Below are positions 1 to 10,247 of a stretch of 64,000 nucleotides of DNA, one piece after another (the first letter of the stretch is position 1; every line of letters starts with the position of its first letter). The notes beneath the pieces are model-generated. The model worked only from the letters and a program-made list of their open reading frames with translations, made no database searches and was not told the DNA's origin. Made by a program: the position numbers and the translations under genes. The DNA comes from Lewinellaceae bacterium (GTDB lineage Bacteria; Bacteroidota; Bacteroidia; Chitinophagales; Saprospiraceae), in contig JADJSY010000085.1 in NCBI GenBank assembly GCA_016711435.1, positions 11,796 to 75,795 of the forward strand, read 5' to 3'.

Positions 1-37
1 GGATTGCGATGGAAAGAGTGGTAAATAATTGTTTCAT
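1..37 (-). CDS. N-terminus of a secreted protein (partial)
   Basis: Twelve codons from an ATG at 37 run off the window edge and read MKQLFTTLSIAI, a lysine followed by a hydrophobic stretch that looks like the start of a signal peptide. A possible promoter box lies upstream on the same strand. Nothing more can be said about the product. Confidence 0.4.
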   Translation of the reverse strand, partial: MKQLFTTLSIAI

Positions 38-144
38 GCGTTCTTTTATTTGTGAAATTGGTTAACTTGAACTGGAAAGGGAGGAAGGTGGATTAAATAC
101 TGATTGTCAGTGCTTTACAACGAATTTGTCACATTCGTTTCCGA

Positions 145-152
145 CAAATATA
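145..152 (-). promoter_or_regulatory. Candidate Bacteroidota -7 box
   Basis: On the minus strand the sequence is TATATTTG, an exact match to the TAnnTTTG -7 consensus of Bacteroidota. It lies about 108 nt before the partial gene at the window edge. I see no good TTTG element at the expected -33 distance, so the call is weak. The rest of the interval 38-314 shows nothing recognisable. Confidence 0.3.
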
Positions 153-314
153 AAGCAGGAGTTATGTGTTAAAATTAGACAGGGCAATGTTAATGAGTTT
201 TCACTCAAAAAGCATACAGAAGCAGCCTTTTTTGATAAGAAAAACACCCCTTTTACAGGAATCTCCTGCAAGGTTCATACGTACAAAGGCGGGTAAGTAA
301 CTTCGGAAGGGGAA

Positions 315-2345
315 TTATTTTTGGGTGCGCTTTTTTATCTGCACCGCAATAGCCTCTACGGTTTTACCCGTTTTTTTGTCAGTGCCGCAATACTGGCCGT
401 TTGAAGCGACGGCCCTGGTGGCAACGCCTTTCAGACGGGCGGCATATACCACGTCGTATTTTTTGGCGGCGGCGCCTTCCAGTTCGATGGCAAAACCGAT
501 AATGCGTTGTCGGGCATTGGCTGTTCCTACATAATCACCATCTGACTGGTTTTCAAGAATACCCCGGCCCGGGACATTGACCCGATAGCGCAATTTCAAA
601 CCTTTTTCGGCAGCGCGCATCTGCAGACTAAGCCCCAGCAGTTTCTGGGGTGTCTGGAATTGGCCGGTCAGAACGCCGCCCAATTGCAGGGGCTGTTCAC
701 CAAAATGTGTAAACCGGGCTATTCCTGTTATCGCCGGGCCGGAGGGTTTTGCGCTGCTTTTCAGCGCATTGGACACGGCCAAACCTGCATCTATGCGGCC
801 GTATCCGTAAAAAACGCTGTGTCCGTCCTTGTCATATTCGCCTTCCTTTTTGTCAATTTTCTGGCAGGACTCCCGGATGATGGCTTTTACCTCAGGCGGT
901 GTAAGCGCTGGGTTGACGGCCAGCATCAGCGCAACCACACCGGCCATGCCGGGGCAGGCGCCCGAGGTGCCGCCAAACGTATTGGCATAATCGCCGGCGT
1001 CATATCCTTCTTTCTGTATGCGGTCGGTCGTGCGCAGGCCCTCGCTGAATGGCGCCGGATGCTGGAATGGTTTCCAGCCGAAGTCGCCACTGGGAAAACA
1101 CGCCCAAACGGCATCTCCAAAATCGCTGTACACACTGCGCCGGCTGGAATCATTGCAGGCAGCCACGGCGATCACGCCTGGGTAGCAGCAATATCCGTCG
1201 TTTTTGATGTCTTCATTGCCATTGCCTGCAGCAAACAGGATAGTACAACCTTTGCCTTCCCTGCCTTTTTTAAGGGCGTATTCGAGGGCCAGGCGGGTAC
1301 TGTCGGGCAGAACGGTCAGGTGTTTGTGCACCGGGTCGGAAGGATTCCACCACTCGCCGTCGCTCGGTCCCCAGGAGCAGGAGATGACATCGGCGCCGTG
1401 TTCGGCAGCCCAGGTAAACGCCATGGCCTCGGCCATACTTCCCAGGCCGCTTCGCAGCCGGATGGGCATCAGCAGCGCTTCGGGCGCCGTACCGCTGGCG
1501 CCTTCCTTCAAACCCGAGGCGCAGGCCATTCCGGCGCAGGCAGTGCCGTGGTTGTCTTCTTTGTCTTTCGGACGGGCGACCTCATTGTTCTCCGTGGCAT
1601 CGAAAGGATGAACGATGCGGCCTGCAAATTCCGGGTGGTCGGTGTCGATACCGTCGTCGATCACTGCAATGGTGATGCCCTTGCCGCGGGTATGTTTCCA
1701 GGCCGCCTCGATATTGACATGCGCATCGATGGCTTTGCCGCCGATCGTGGTTTTGCCCAAATGCCATTGCAGGGGGTGGATGGTTTTGAATCGCCGTTCC
1801 TGCACCAATTCCGGGTGACAAAATTCTACTTGTTTTTCCTTGAGTATTGCCTCCGCAATCTGGAAAACCTCCAGGCCTGTTCCCTCGCTGGCTTGCACGA
1901 AATAGGAATTGACCGCAAAGGACAGTTTGGATTTTACCTTTAAATGGTATTTTTCGATGATAGCGAGGCAAGCGGCTTCAGTCACATCTTCCTTAAATTT
2001 AATAAAAAAATTCTCGGTATAGAGCATCACCTCGCCGGTTTTGGCATCCTGAAGCACCCGGCCTGCAAAACGGATATTGTCATCTTTTTTGAGAGAGGCG
2101 CGCGCCTGATCGCGGCGGCTCATGGTCGATTCCAGCCCTTGTTCATCCGACACACGGCGTACCGTTACGCCCGCTTCCGGAAAGGCCGCCACCTCAGGGC
2201 TGCCCGCCATCAGTTCGCGGCTGCGGCTGCTCATGGGCGTATCTTCGAGTTCCTTGTTGCCTTTGGTTCGGATGGCGACCAGGTCGGGGCTTTCCACCAA
2301 TTCGATGGTTTTGCCTTTTTTCCCTCCAAATTTTACTTTGTACAT
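315..2345 (-). CDS. S8 family serine peptidase (subtilisin-like)
   Basis: A 676-residue subtilase. The catalytic triad is visible: Asp230 in AVIDDGID, His266 in DNHGTAC and Ser461 in GGTSGACPG, with the oxyanion Asn375 in AAGNGN. Residues about 110-185 resemble the fervidolysin-type N-terminal propeptide. There is no signal peptide at the start chosen (MYKVKFGG), and the first 90 residues are charged and probably disordered, so export, if any, is not by a standard Sec signal. No T9SS C-terminal region was recognised. The gene is followed upstream by an L,D-transpeptidase-like gene on the same strand, 84 bp away. Substrate unknown. Confidence 0.9.
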   Translation of the reverse strand: MYKVKFGGKKGKTIELVESPDLVAIRTKGNKELEDTPMSSRSRELMAGSPEVAAFPEAGVTVRRVSDEQGLESTMSRRDQARASLKKDDNIRFAGRVLQDAKTGEVMLYTENFFIKFKEDVTEAACLAIIEKYHLKVKSKLSFAVNSYFVQASEGTGLEVFQIAEAILKEKQVEFCHPELVQERRFKTIHPLQWHLGKTTIGGKAIDAHVNIEAAWKHTRGKGITIAVIDDGIDTDHPEFAGRIVHPFDATENNEVARPKDKEDNHGTACAGMACASGLKEGASGTAPEALLMPIRLRSGLGSMAEAMAFTWAAEHGADVISCSWGPSDGEWWNPSDPVHKHLTVLPDSTRLALEYALKKGREGKGCTILFAAGNGNEDIKNDGYCCYPGVIAVAACNDSSRRSVYSDFGDAVWACFPSGDFGWKPFQHPAPFSEGLRTTDRIQKEGYDAGDYANTFGGTSGACPGMAGVVALMLAVNPALTPPEVKAIIRESCQKIDKKEGEYDKDGHSVFYGYGRIDAGLAVSNALKSSAKPSGPAITGIARFTHFGEQPLQLGGVLTGQFQTPQKLLGLSLQMRAAEKGLKLRYRVNVPGRGILENQSDGDYVGTANARQRIIGFAIELEGAAAKKYDVVYAARLKGVATRAVASNGQYCGTDKKTGKTVEAIAVQIKKRTQK

Positions 2346-2429
2346 AGCGAGAGTGTTTGAATAAAAAGCAACATTGCACAGGGCAATATGTTTACAGAAA
2401 GCGCAACATGATCCGATCCTCCCTGGCCT

Positions 2430-3392
2430 CTATACTGATAACTCATCGCCCGGTATCACTGCGGTAACAAACTCGTAGTTGGCATTCGTGGTGTATCGAA
2501 CATCAGATTTAACGGTGCTCAAAAACGCCAGATGTTCGCCCCATTCGCGCCCGACGAGGCAACCGGCACTCCAGTCGCCTACCACTGTTGTTTTGATGGT
2601 GGTGGAATGCTGATTGATACCATAATCGCTGCCGACAAAAATTTTGTCGCCGGTGCGGAAACCGTTGGCGTCTTTATCGCGGTGAACCCGCACATTGGAA
2701 GATTGGCGAAGGGCTACCTGGGTGTTTTTGTGCATCCCTACTTTCCACGATTTGTACTGTCCGAAAGCGATGCGCGCGATGCCCAGCGGATGCGGTTTCG
2801 AGCGAACCGGAATACCAGGTTCAGTAGTTGCATCAAAGTTGTGCACCAATTCCGGTTGTCCCCCCGGTTGTATTCGGATTACCATGCGGCGGTCATTCCA
2901 CTGATTGGCCGGGTCGCTAAAATTGGTGCCTGCTGCATTAAAACCTTCTACATATACGATATTATACATGTTCGGACTGCGGGCGATCCAGTATTTTTTG
3001 CTGTCCATGTAACGCAAAACGCGTTTGGCCAGCAGTACGGAAGCGTCATCGCCCGGCAGCGGATGTAGTACTAAAGGTGTTTGCAGCACGGGCGAGGCTA
3101 AGGATAGAGCCATGAGCCAGTCATGCCGGATTTGTCCGTCGAAATAGTACGGGATTCCTGACAGGCGGTAAAATTCAAAAATAGCGGACAAGGAATTAGC
3201 GCCGAAAGCCCCATCTGCTTTTCTGCCCGGGCCGAAGGCTTTGGCAACGCTGCCGGTAAATTCGGGATCGAGCAGACCCAGGTCGCAAAGCAGCGTTTGG
3301 ATTTCCAGACCAGCCGGTTTGTTTTCGGGTAAATTCAGGTTGCGGACAGTCGTATCTCTGCCGCTTGTAATCAGTTGTTGTAGGGTAGCCAT
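2430..3392 (-). CDS. L,D-transpeptidase-like protein with peptidoglycan-binding-like N-domain
   Basis: 320 residues. Residues about 28-78 fit a PG_binding_1-like helical repeat (leucine-rich, with DGAFGANSL where the family has DGxFGxxT). The C-terminal half ends with INQHSTT (His262) and DWSAGCLVG (Cys278), which resembles the His / SxGC catalytic signature of YkuD-type L,D-transpeptidases. No signal peptide is seen, which is odd for a cell-wall enzyme; a phage- or toxin-like cargo role or non-classical export are alternatives. The match is by motif only and the overall fold is unproven. Confidence 0.55.
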   Translation of the reverse strand: MATLQQLITSGRDTTVRNLNLPENKPAGLEIQTLLCDLGLLDPEFTGSVAKAFGPGRKADGAFGANSLSAIFEFYRLSGIPYYFDGQIRHDWLMALSLASPVLQTPLVLHPLPGDDASVLLAKRVLRYMDSKKYWIARSPNMYNIVYVEGFNAAGTNFSDPANQWNDRRMVIRIQPGGQPELVHNFDATTEPGIPVRSKPHPLGIARIAFGQYKSWKVGMHKNTQVALRQSSNVRVHRDKDANGFRTGDKIFVGSDYGINQHSTTIKTTVVGDWSAGCLVGREWGEHLAFLSTVKSDVRYTTNANYEFVTAVIPGDELSV

Positions 3393-3464
3393 TTTTATTT
3401 AGGGTTGAGGGGTGAGGAATGAGGGGTGAGTTATGAGTTATGAGTTATGAGAGATGAGTTATGA

Positions 3465-3535
3465 GTTATTGGAGTTTCAGGCTGGAATGGGAAATTGATT
3501 GAACAATTCCCATTCCAGCCTGAAACTCCAATAAC
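3465..3535. repeat. Long inverted repeat between two co-directional genes
   Basis: Arms of about 32 bp (TTATTGGAGTTTCAGGCTGG... and its complement) separated by about 6 nt, with a single-base indel between arms. The flanks on both sides are runs of GAGTTATGAGTT / AACTCATCTCTC simple repeats, so the pairing extends outward imperfectly. It fills most of the gap between the genes at 2430-3392 and 3564-4607 and could form a strong RNA hairpin. Confidence 0.8.
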
Positions 3536-3563
3536 CTAGAACTCATCTCTCATCTCTCATAAC

Positions 3564-4607
3564 TCATCCCCTTTTCTTTGGTTTTGCTGCCGCTTTTTTC
3601 GGCGCAGGCATACTTTCCAGCACGCTGTCACTGGGTGGCGTGGTGAGTGTGCTGCCGGTGCTGACAGAGGCTTGTGTGGGTGCTGCGGTACTTTGCGTGA
3701 TGGTGGTGGTGGTAACCGGAGATGGGCCGGAGGAGCGCAAACTGACTAATTTGCGCAGCATTTCAAACCAGAACGTAGCGCCGAGCGATATACCGATGGC
3801 AGTGGTAAGCCACCCGATAATTTTGTACAGCCACCATTTTCCATCCACCACTTGCCAGTTTACGGTATCCCAGCCGAGGCCGAGCGGCGACTCCAGCGCT
3901 GCAATGTTATCATTGACCAGGGTTCCGATTTTTTGTCTCGCTGCAGTTATGTCCGGGTTGTTGAGATCGGGTGCAGTGGGCGCGGGCTGGGTATTGGCAT
4001 AATTGGTAGCGGCATCCGCTACAAAGTTGCTCAGGGTGGAATTGATGCTGAGGCTGTGGTAAATATTGATCACATCGGCATTGAAGACGACTGCCAACGA
4101 GAGGCCGATACCTACTAACCAGCGTTGCGAGGTGCGTTTGTAGGCCCCGGAAGCGCGATCCATCACTTCATTGAACCATTCTTCCAGTTTTTTCTTGAAT
4201 TCCGGGAGTTCGCCGTTGGTTTGCCGGTAGAGGAACTGCGCCAGTTTTTTGGAAGGGCCTTCCGGCAATCCGGCAATGGCCGCTTCCAGGTCGGCGCGGT
4301 TATCTATTTCCATCATATCCAGTAAGATAGAACTAAAAGTGCCGGAACTGATATAGGAAGGCAGGGCGCGTTTTTTTCCACCTATTTTGGTGCGTTCTTT
4401 CGATCCCGCGGCTAATTGCTGGAAAAAAGGGTGCCCTAAAAAGTCGTTTGTTGCGCCGCTTCCGATCATGCCGCGGATGGCATTGACGAGTTGCTGACCG
4501 CGGAGCGACAGGAAACCGGCAATGAGCTCGAGGATGGAAGAAGCCAGCAGGCTGAAGAGCAGCATCACGAAAACGATGCCGATAATGGTGGAAAGAATGG
4601 CCATCAT
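3564..4607 (-). CDS. Membrane protein of unknown function
   Basis: 347 residues with three hydrophobic segments: residues about 3-35 (long N-terminal helix), about 165-185 (WLVGIGLSLAVVFNADV) and about 265-290 (IIGWLTTAIGISLGATFWF). The middle part (residues 60-160) is soluble and helical; the C-terminus is a low-complexity Thr/Ser/Pro/Lys tail ending in AAAKPKKRG. I do not recognise the family. It shares its strand with the transpeptidase-like and subtilisin genes, which may be an operon, although a long inverted repeat separates it from the next gene. Confidence 0.75.
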   Translation of the reverse strand: MMAILSTIIGIVFVMLLFSLLASSILELIAGFLSLRGQQLVNAIRGMIGSGATNDFLGHPFFQQLAAGSKERTKIGGKKRALPSYISSGTFSSILLDMMEIDNRADLEAAIAGLPEGPSKKLAQFLYRQTNGELPEFKKKLEEWFNEVMDRASGAYKRTSQRWLVGIGLSLAVVFNADVINIYHSLSINSTLSNFVADAATNYANTQPAPTAPDLNNPDITAARQKIGTLVNDNIAALESPLGLGWDTVNWQVVDGKWWLYKIIGWLTTAIGISLGATFWFEMLRKLVSLRSSGPSPVTTTTITQSTAAPTQASVSTGSTLTTPPSDSVLESMPAPKKAAAKPKKRG

Positions 4608-4702
4608 AAGAAGAACAGGTATAGATTGTTTTCGGCGCTAAAAGTGCAGGTTTTTGCGCGAATTTCCTTGTTGGATGCGATTAAATCCTGATTATTTTTT
4701 TA

Positions 4703-5454
4703 TTACAAACGCCACACGATTCCGTTTTGCCAGGTATAAATACCCAGCGGCGCTGCATTCGGCAGGCCCCGGTCGAGGCTATACGCAAAATCGGTGCTGA
4801 AACGCAGGTGTTTTCCAAGGGGGAGTTCCAGCGACCACTCGGTGGAAAAGCGGTAGTTCCGGAAATCGCTGAAAGCCGGCTGCCAGTAAGTGGTGCCTTG
4901 CAGCACTGTGCCTGTTTTTTGCTGACGCAGCGTAATGGACACGTAATTGCTCCAGCGCTGCCAGGCCTGCTGACCATAGTTTTCTACAAAATAATTTTGC
5001 TCATACAGCCAGGCGGTGCCGAGATACAGCCGGCTGTTCTGGCCCCGGTTCACAAAAACGCTGCCGCAACCCGGTGCCGACCAGCGTACGGCTTTTGATC
5101 AGCAACAGCCGGTTGGTTTGTTGCTGGGCGTATACTTCCCACGAAAGCGGTGTGCGCAGTTTGTAGTTATAGCGCAGGTGTGCAAAAGCGGCATTAGAAA
5201 AAGCCTTGCCGCCGGCCCGCAAAAAATCCGCATTGAGCAATAAAAGCAGGACGTGGCGCCGGTGCTTGTATTGCACCCTCGACTCGCCGTGCAGGCGCAT
5301 GGTCTGTTCCTGCACTTTGGCGACGGAAAAGGCGTCTTTGAGGGCCCCGTACCAGCGCAGGAATCGTTGGGCCGGTGATGCGCATTTCCTCGATATTGAC
5401 AATCTACCGCAGGGCTCGAGAACATCAAAATAGCCCAGCAGGAGCGTTTTGCAT
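4703..5454 (-). pseudogene. DUF481-family outer-membrane protein, frameshifted
   Basis: The protein can be rebuilt only by changing frame several times: a short N-terminal signal-like segment from ATG 5454, then VNIEEMRITG, then RWYGALKDAFSVAKVQ, HLRYNYKLRTPLSWEVYAQ and, after a shift at the A-run near 5054-5058, SRLYLGTAWLYEQNYF to the end at 4703. This alternation of amphipathic strands fits the DUF481 beta-barrel family. The shifts fall in runs of A, C or T, so sequencing error is more likely than decay. Role unknown beyond outer-membrane location. Confidence 0.6.
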
Positions 5455-5586
5455 AATTTGATACAGCTACTCGGGCAAAACTATACAAAAGGCGATAAAA
5501 GGCACACGGATTAAGAGGAATGACCGAGCGGATCATGCATTCACATCCTATCCCTCATCCTCATCCTAATTCAACCTGTGCCATTT

Positions 5587-6122
5587 TCATCCTTTCAAAC
5601 GCTCCCGCGTCAGTTCCCACACATTCACCTCCTGCTCAAAATTCAGCCAGCCCGGTACACCGACGTATGTTTCAAATAATTGAAAACCAACTTTTGCAGC
5701 GTTTTGTTGGGCGCCGGATTCAGGGCATACGGTTCGCAGTACAATGTCTTCAGGTGCAGGTTGTCGAAATAAAAAGGCAGGCTGCGGCGCACCAGTTCGA
5801 CGCCCATACCTTTGCGCCGAACGCCGGATTGCCAGAGGTGCAGGTGCATGTATGCTTTTTCACCGTATTCGATTTTGCTTACATTGGAGTGGCCCACCGG
5901 CTCGCCATCCGCTTCCCAGATGACGGCGTAAGATTGTTTTTCCTGATAGGATTGGGTGAGTTGCCGAGACAACATATCCAGCCATTGTTCGCGGGTGGGC
6001 ATCTTGTCGAGGTCGACGCCCATGCCCTGGAGAAATGCAGGTTCCGCGTTCATCCAGTATTGGATAAGCAGATCGAGGTCGGAGGCCTGGAGGGGGCGGA
6101 CGGAAAGCATACTGTTGTTCAT
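5587..6122 (-). CDS. GNAT family N-acetyltransferase (C-terminal frameshift)
   Basis: A GNAT-type acyltransferase that would use acetyl-CoA; substrate unknown. The open frame gives 159 residues to 5643 and contains the family's core (GHSNVSKIEYGEKAYMHLHLW, then a RRKGMGVELV segment in the acetyl-CoA loop position). After VYR the natural ending continues in another frame as PGWLNFEQEV...RERLKG and stops at 5587, so a one-base error near 5655-5660 truncates the printed frame by about 20 residues. The neighbour at 6394 is divergent. Confidence 0.8.
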
Positions 6123-6393
6123 GATACGCCTTATTTTTACAATTTATATTTTTAATGGAACAATTTTATTTTTTGAGTGTCTAAAATAAAGCCCAACGCT
6201 AAAATAAGAAAAATAAATCCTTCCGTGCCCCGCAAGCGCAAGGTGGTTTTGAATGAAAGATCAGTTTAACAGGATGAAAACGAAGCCTCCAGACCATCCA
6301 AACTTTTACCCGCCGAAGCCTTTTTAACCGCCATAGCATAGATAGGCGTAGGAGGTAAGGCGAAGAAGGGTCAAACCATTCAATCCTGACGAA

Positions 6394-8090
6394 ATGCGCA
6401 CCCTCCTTTTATTCATCGGTCTGATGCTGTACAGCCAGACTTTTTTCGCCCAGCCCGATCTGGTATTTTCACAAATTGCCACCGTTAGTAATGCCGTCGA
6501 CATAACCGGCGCAGGAGATGGTTCCGGTCGCTTATTTATTGTAGATCAATCCGGTATCATTCGCATTTTAGACCAGAATACGAATACGCTGATTGGCACG
6601 AATTACCTCGACATCACCGGGCCGGTGTTATTTGGCGGCGAGCGGGGATTACTTGGACTGACCTTCCACCCCAATTTCAAGAGCAACGGTTATTTCTATG
6701 TCAATTATGTCCATGATCCTTCCGGCGACACCCGGATAAGCCGTTTTACGGCTACTTCGCCTGCCACGAACAATGCGGTGGATGCCGCTACCGAGTTAGT
6801 CATACTGACCATCGACCAACCCGGTTCTACAAACCATAAGGCCGGCGATTTGAGTTTCGGTCCGGACGGCTACCTCTACATTGCCGTGGGCGATGGCGGT
6901 GGCTCAGGCGACCCGGGCAACCGTGCCCAGAATCCTGCGGATTTGCTTGGAAAAATGCTGCGTATTGATGTGGATAATCCCGACGTAGGCTTCAACTACG
7001 GAATTCCGCCCGACAATCCCTTTGTCGGCGTACCCACCTACCGGGAAGAAATATGGTCTGTGGGTGTCCGCAATCCCTGGCGCTTCAGTTTCGATCGTCT
7101 GACGGGTGATATGTATATCGCCGATGTGGGTCAGGGCGCATGGGAAGAAGTCAATTTTGAACCGGCCGGCACAGGCGGGCGCAACTACGGCTGGCGCTGT
7201 TATGAAGGTAACCATACCTATGAGACCGCCGGTTGCCTGCCCATTGGAAACTATACTTTTCCGGTTTTTGAATACGACCATAGCGCGACCGGTGGGCGAT
7301 CCATCACCGGAGGTTTTGTGTACCGGGGTGCGGAGGTACCCTCTTTGTACGGATGGTATGTGTTTACGGATTATGTGTTTAGTAATTTCTGGTTACTGAA
7401 ATACAACGGATCGGCCTGGGTATCCGATTACCAACCCGATGTGCCGATAGCTAATATTACTTCCTTCGGCGAAGACGACAACGGCGAACTATACGCCACC
7501 CGGTTAAGCGGACCGATCTATGAAGTCACTGCCAGCCCACTGCCGATTGAATTGCTCATCTTTAAAGCAACACTGAAAGAGGGCCGGGTACAACTGAACT
7601 GGTCGACCGCCACGGAGCGGAACGGCGCTCATTTCGAGATCGAACGAAAAACGGAAGGCACTGATTTTGAGCGGATTGGACAAGTGGCAGCCACCGGGGA
7701 AAGCACTTCGGAGCAGCGCTATACCTTTGAAGACCTGTTTGCCGGCCCCGGGTGAAAAACGTATATCGCCTCAAAATGGTCGATCGCGACCATCGTTTTA
7801 AATATTCACCGGCTGTTTCCATACGGGTGCAGGAGCCTGCCGACTGGCAACTGTCGCCGAATCCGGCTACCGGCAAAGTATCGCTGCTGGTTGACATGGC
7901 CGGCGAACTGCCCTCCCTCCATTTAACCATCACCAACGCACAAGGCGCCGAAGTGCTGTCGCTTACGGAGCGCAATCCTGTTTTGCCTTACAGCAAGGAA
8001 TTCAGTGTGGCCCATTTGCCTGCCGGGGTATATTTCTGCCGGCTCGATGTTGGGGTTAGGTCGGAATTTCGGCGTCTGGTGATCCGGTAA
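6394..8090 (+). CDS. PQQ-dependent glucose/sorbosone dehydrogenase-like protein, T9SS cargo (one frameshift)
   Basis: Signal peptide (MRTLLLFIGLMLYSQTFFA) followed by a six-bladed soluble glucose/sorbosone dehydrogenase (GSDH) domain at about residues 25-385: GLLGLTFHPNF, NHKAGDLSFGPDGYLY, VGDGGGSGDPGNRAQN and GVRNPWRFSFD are typical. Such enzymes oxidise sugars with PQQ in the periplasm or outside the cell. A fibronectin-like region follows (LNWSTATERNGAHFEIER). The frame breaks at GGCCCCGGG near 7748 and continues to 8090 with LSPNPATGKVSLLV and a GVYFCRL...RRLVIR ending, a T9SS type A sorting domain. The break is a homopolymer position and probably a sequence error. Confidence 0.85.
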
Positions 8091-8125
8091 GATTCAATGC
8101 TCGCAAATGAACTTCATTTTAAAAA

Positions 8126-8156
8126 TTTGATTTTTGGGAGAAAGTTTCTATTTTTG
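8126..8156 (+). promoter_or_regulatory. Bacteroidota promoter for the toxin-antitoxin remnant
   Basis: TTTG at 8126-8129, a 19-nt spacer and TATTTTTG at 8149-8156 match the Bacteroidota -33/-7 consensus and spacing. It sits 50 nt before the antitoxin start at 8207. Confidence 0.55.
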
Positions 8157-8206
8157 AGTGTTTGGAGAATATGAAACTAACATTAAATTGAGAAAAACAA
8201 GCCCAC

Positions 8207-8446
8207 ATGGATGCAATAGAGTTTTCAGGTAAAATTGAAAAAGGTTTGATCCGATTGCCTAAGCGGTATGAAGGTTATGACAATTCGCAAGTCCGTGTTA
8301 TTGTGCTGATTGAGGAGCCGAAGAGGTCTCTTGACAGGAAAGAACGTCTGAGACTGGCCTTGCGAAAAATGGAAAAAATCAAAATGTTTTCCAAAATTGA
8401 AGATCCGATTGTTTGGCAAAAAGAGATGAGAAATGAGTGGGAATAA
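8207..8446 (+). CDS. Antitoxin-like small protein
   Basis: 79 residues beginning MDAIEFSGKIEKGLIRLPKRY, a form seen in Bacteroidota antitoxins whose N-terminal beta strands bind DNA, followed by a charged helical C-terminus (EDPIVWQKEMRNEWE) suited to binding a toxin. It overlaps by 14 nt the start of a reading frame that begins like a PIN-domain toxin, the usual VapBC layout. The toxin is cut short, so the antitoxin is now an orphan. Family assignment is by context and N-terminal pattern. Confidence 0.65.
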   Translation: MDAIEFSGKIEKGLIRLPKRYEGYDNSQVRVIVLIEEPKRSLDRKERLRLALRKMEKIKMFSKIEDPIVWQKEMRNEWE

Positions 8447-8480
8447 AGTAGTTTTAGATACCAATATCGAAGAGAGATAA
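8433..8480 (+). pseudogene. 5' stub of a VapC-like PIN-domain toxin
   Basis: Fifteen codons starting at an ATG inside the antitoxin's end read MSGNKVVLDTNIEER then stop. The segment KVVLDTNI is the canonical first strand of PIN nucleases and contains the first catalytic Asp. Everything after it is missing; the restriction-modification locus begins directly downstream. This marks a deletion or insertion breakpoint near 8468. Confidence 0.6.
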
Positions 8481-8528
8481 AAATTCACATGACATGATGA
8501 CTTTAAGTATCTTTGCGGAAAACAACTC

Positions 8529-10247
8529 ATTTTGGGTAATAAAGAAATCATAAAAAAACGGGGCAACATTCACCCCTTCAAGATTGGCTGAATTTCGCAT
8601 TCAGACTTTTCAAATATATAGATGTACACAAGGGTGAAGTATTAAAAATACTTGACCCTGCATGTGGCGATGGCGAACTGCTTGTTGCCTTGAAAAGCAT
8701 TTGTGATAATGAGAACATTGACTGCTCTATTCAGGGGTTTGATGTTAGCCCTGAGTATTTATCCATTGCAAAAGAAAGGCTAAAAAATGTAGACTCCGAC
8801 AATTTCAAGTTAGTATTAGGTAATTTTTTAGAACTAATTACGCTCACAAAGTCTCAGCTTTCGTTGGAATTCCTCTTCGATAACTCAGTATCGTTGGTTA
8901 ATAACTCTGCCGACGTAGTTATTGCAAATCCGCCTTACGTTCGAACTCAGATTCTTGGATCCGAACATGCTCAAATTTTAGCCAAAAATTCAATCTCAAG
9001 GGCAGGGTTGATTTATACTATCCGTTTTTGATTGCAATGACGGAAGGTCTTAAAGAGGGCGGAATTCTTGGTGTAATTACATCAAATCGATATTTATCGA
9101 CTAAAGGAGGCGAGAGCATTCGTAAATTTTTATCTGAAAACTACGAGATTCTTGAGTTAATTGACTTAGGCGATACAAAATTGTTTGACGCGGCTGTTTT
9201 GCCTGCAATATTTATTGGCAAAAAACGAAAAACAGGAAGAATTGCGTCAACAAACTCAAAATTCATAAAAGTTTATGAAGAGTTAAATGGGTACAAAGGA
9301 GAATTAAAAGCAGCCAATAGTATTTTTGATATATTAAATACAAATGATTCGGGCTACTTCAATGTAGAGGGGAAGAGATATAAAAAAACGGAGGGTATCT
9401 TAAAACACGATAGAACAACAGGAGGAACTTGGGAAATGCTATCATTAGGAGAAACCAAATGGGTATCCTCCATTAACGAAAATGCAACCTGTAATATTGG
9501 AGAAATATTTAAGGTGAGAGTGGGGATAAAGACAACGGCGGATAAAGTATTTATTGGTGATAAGTGGGGAGAACTTGGAGAAGACAAGCCGGAAGAAGAG
9601 TTGATGAAAGATTTATTATCGCAAGAAAATATTAAACCTTGGGGTATGTGAAAGGTCAAACTACAGGTACTTATCCGCATGTTATAGAAAATGGAAAGAA
9701 AAACCATCAATATTGATGCGTATCCAAAGGCCAAAAATATTTTCTCTCTCATGAAGACCAATTAAAAAGCAGAAAATACGTAATTGAAGCAGGCAGAGAC
9801 TGGTTTGAAATTTGGGTCCCTCAAAACCCTCAGTTGTGGGCTAAGCCTAAGCTAGTTTTTCCCGATATTAGTTTGATTCCCCGATTTTATTTCGATGAAG
9901 GAGGTAAAGTAGTTAATGGAAATTGTTATTGGATTGTTGCCGAACAGGAGAAAGATATTGATAATCTACTATTAATACAAGGTGTTGCAAACTCAAAACT
10001 AATGACCCGCTACCATGACCTTGTTTTTAATAATAAACTTTATTCGGGGAGGAGGAGATATTTTACTCAATATGTTGAAAAATACCCGTTGCCAAACCCG
10101 GAATCCACTATTTCAAAAGAAGTTATTCAAATTGTAAAACAATTAAACGAAGCAACTGACTTCAAGGTTATTACAAAACTTGAAGAGTACCTCGAAATAA
10201 AAGTTGCGGAAGCATTTGGCGTTGCACCCATTTTCAACCTGGATTGA
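8529..10247 (+). pseudogene. N6-adenine DNA methyltransferase of a type II R-M system, split by frameshifts
   Basis: The pieces rebuild one protein: an N-terminal GNIHTPSRLAEF segment, SAM-binding motif I (KILDPACGDGELL at about 8648), catalytic motif IV (IANPPYVR at about 8925), then YTIRF / LIAMTEGLKEGGILGVITSNRYLS, and a C-terminal target-recognition region (residues up to FGVAPIFNLD at 10247). NPPY marks an adenine-N6 methylase of the TaqI class. Frame changes occur near 8560, 8590, 9025, 9650 and 9710-9830. Base composition is visibly more AT-rich than the flanking genes, consistent with horizontal transfer. Its 3' end overlaps that of the convergent endonuclease gene by 14 bp. Confidence 0.75.

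Noticed and set aside
660..1943. Long plus-strand reading frame of 427 codons opposite the subtilisin gene
   Set aside because: It is the antisense shadow of a gene whose catalytic motifs are intact on the minus strand, and it has no recognisable domain.
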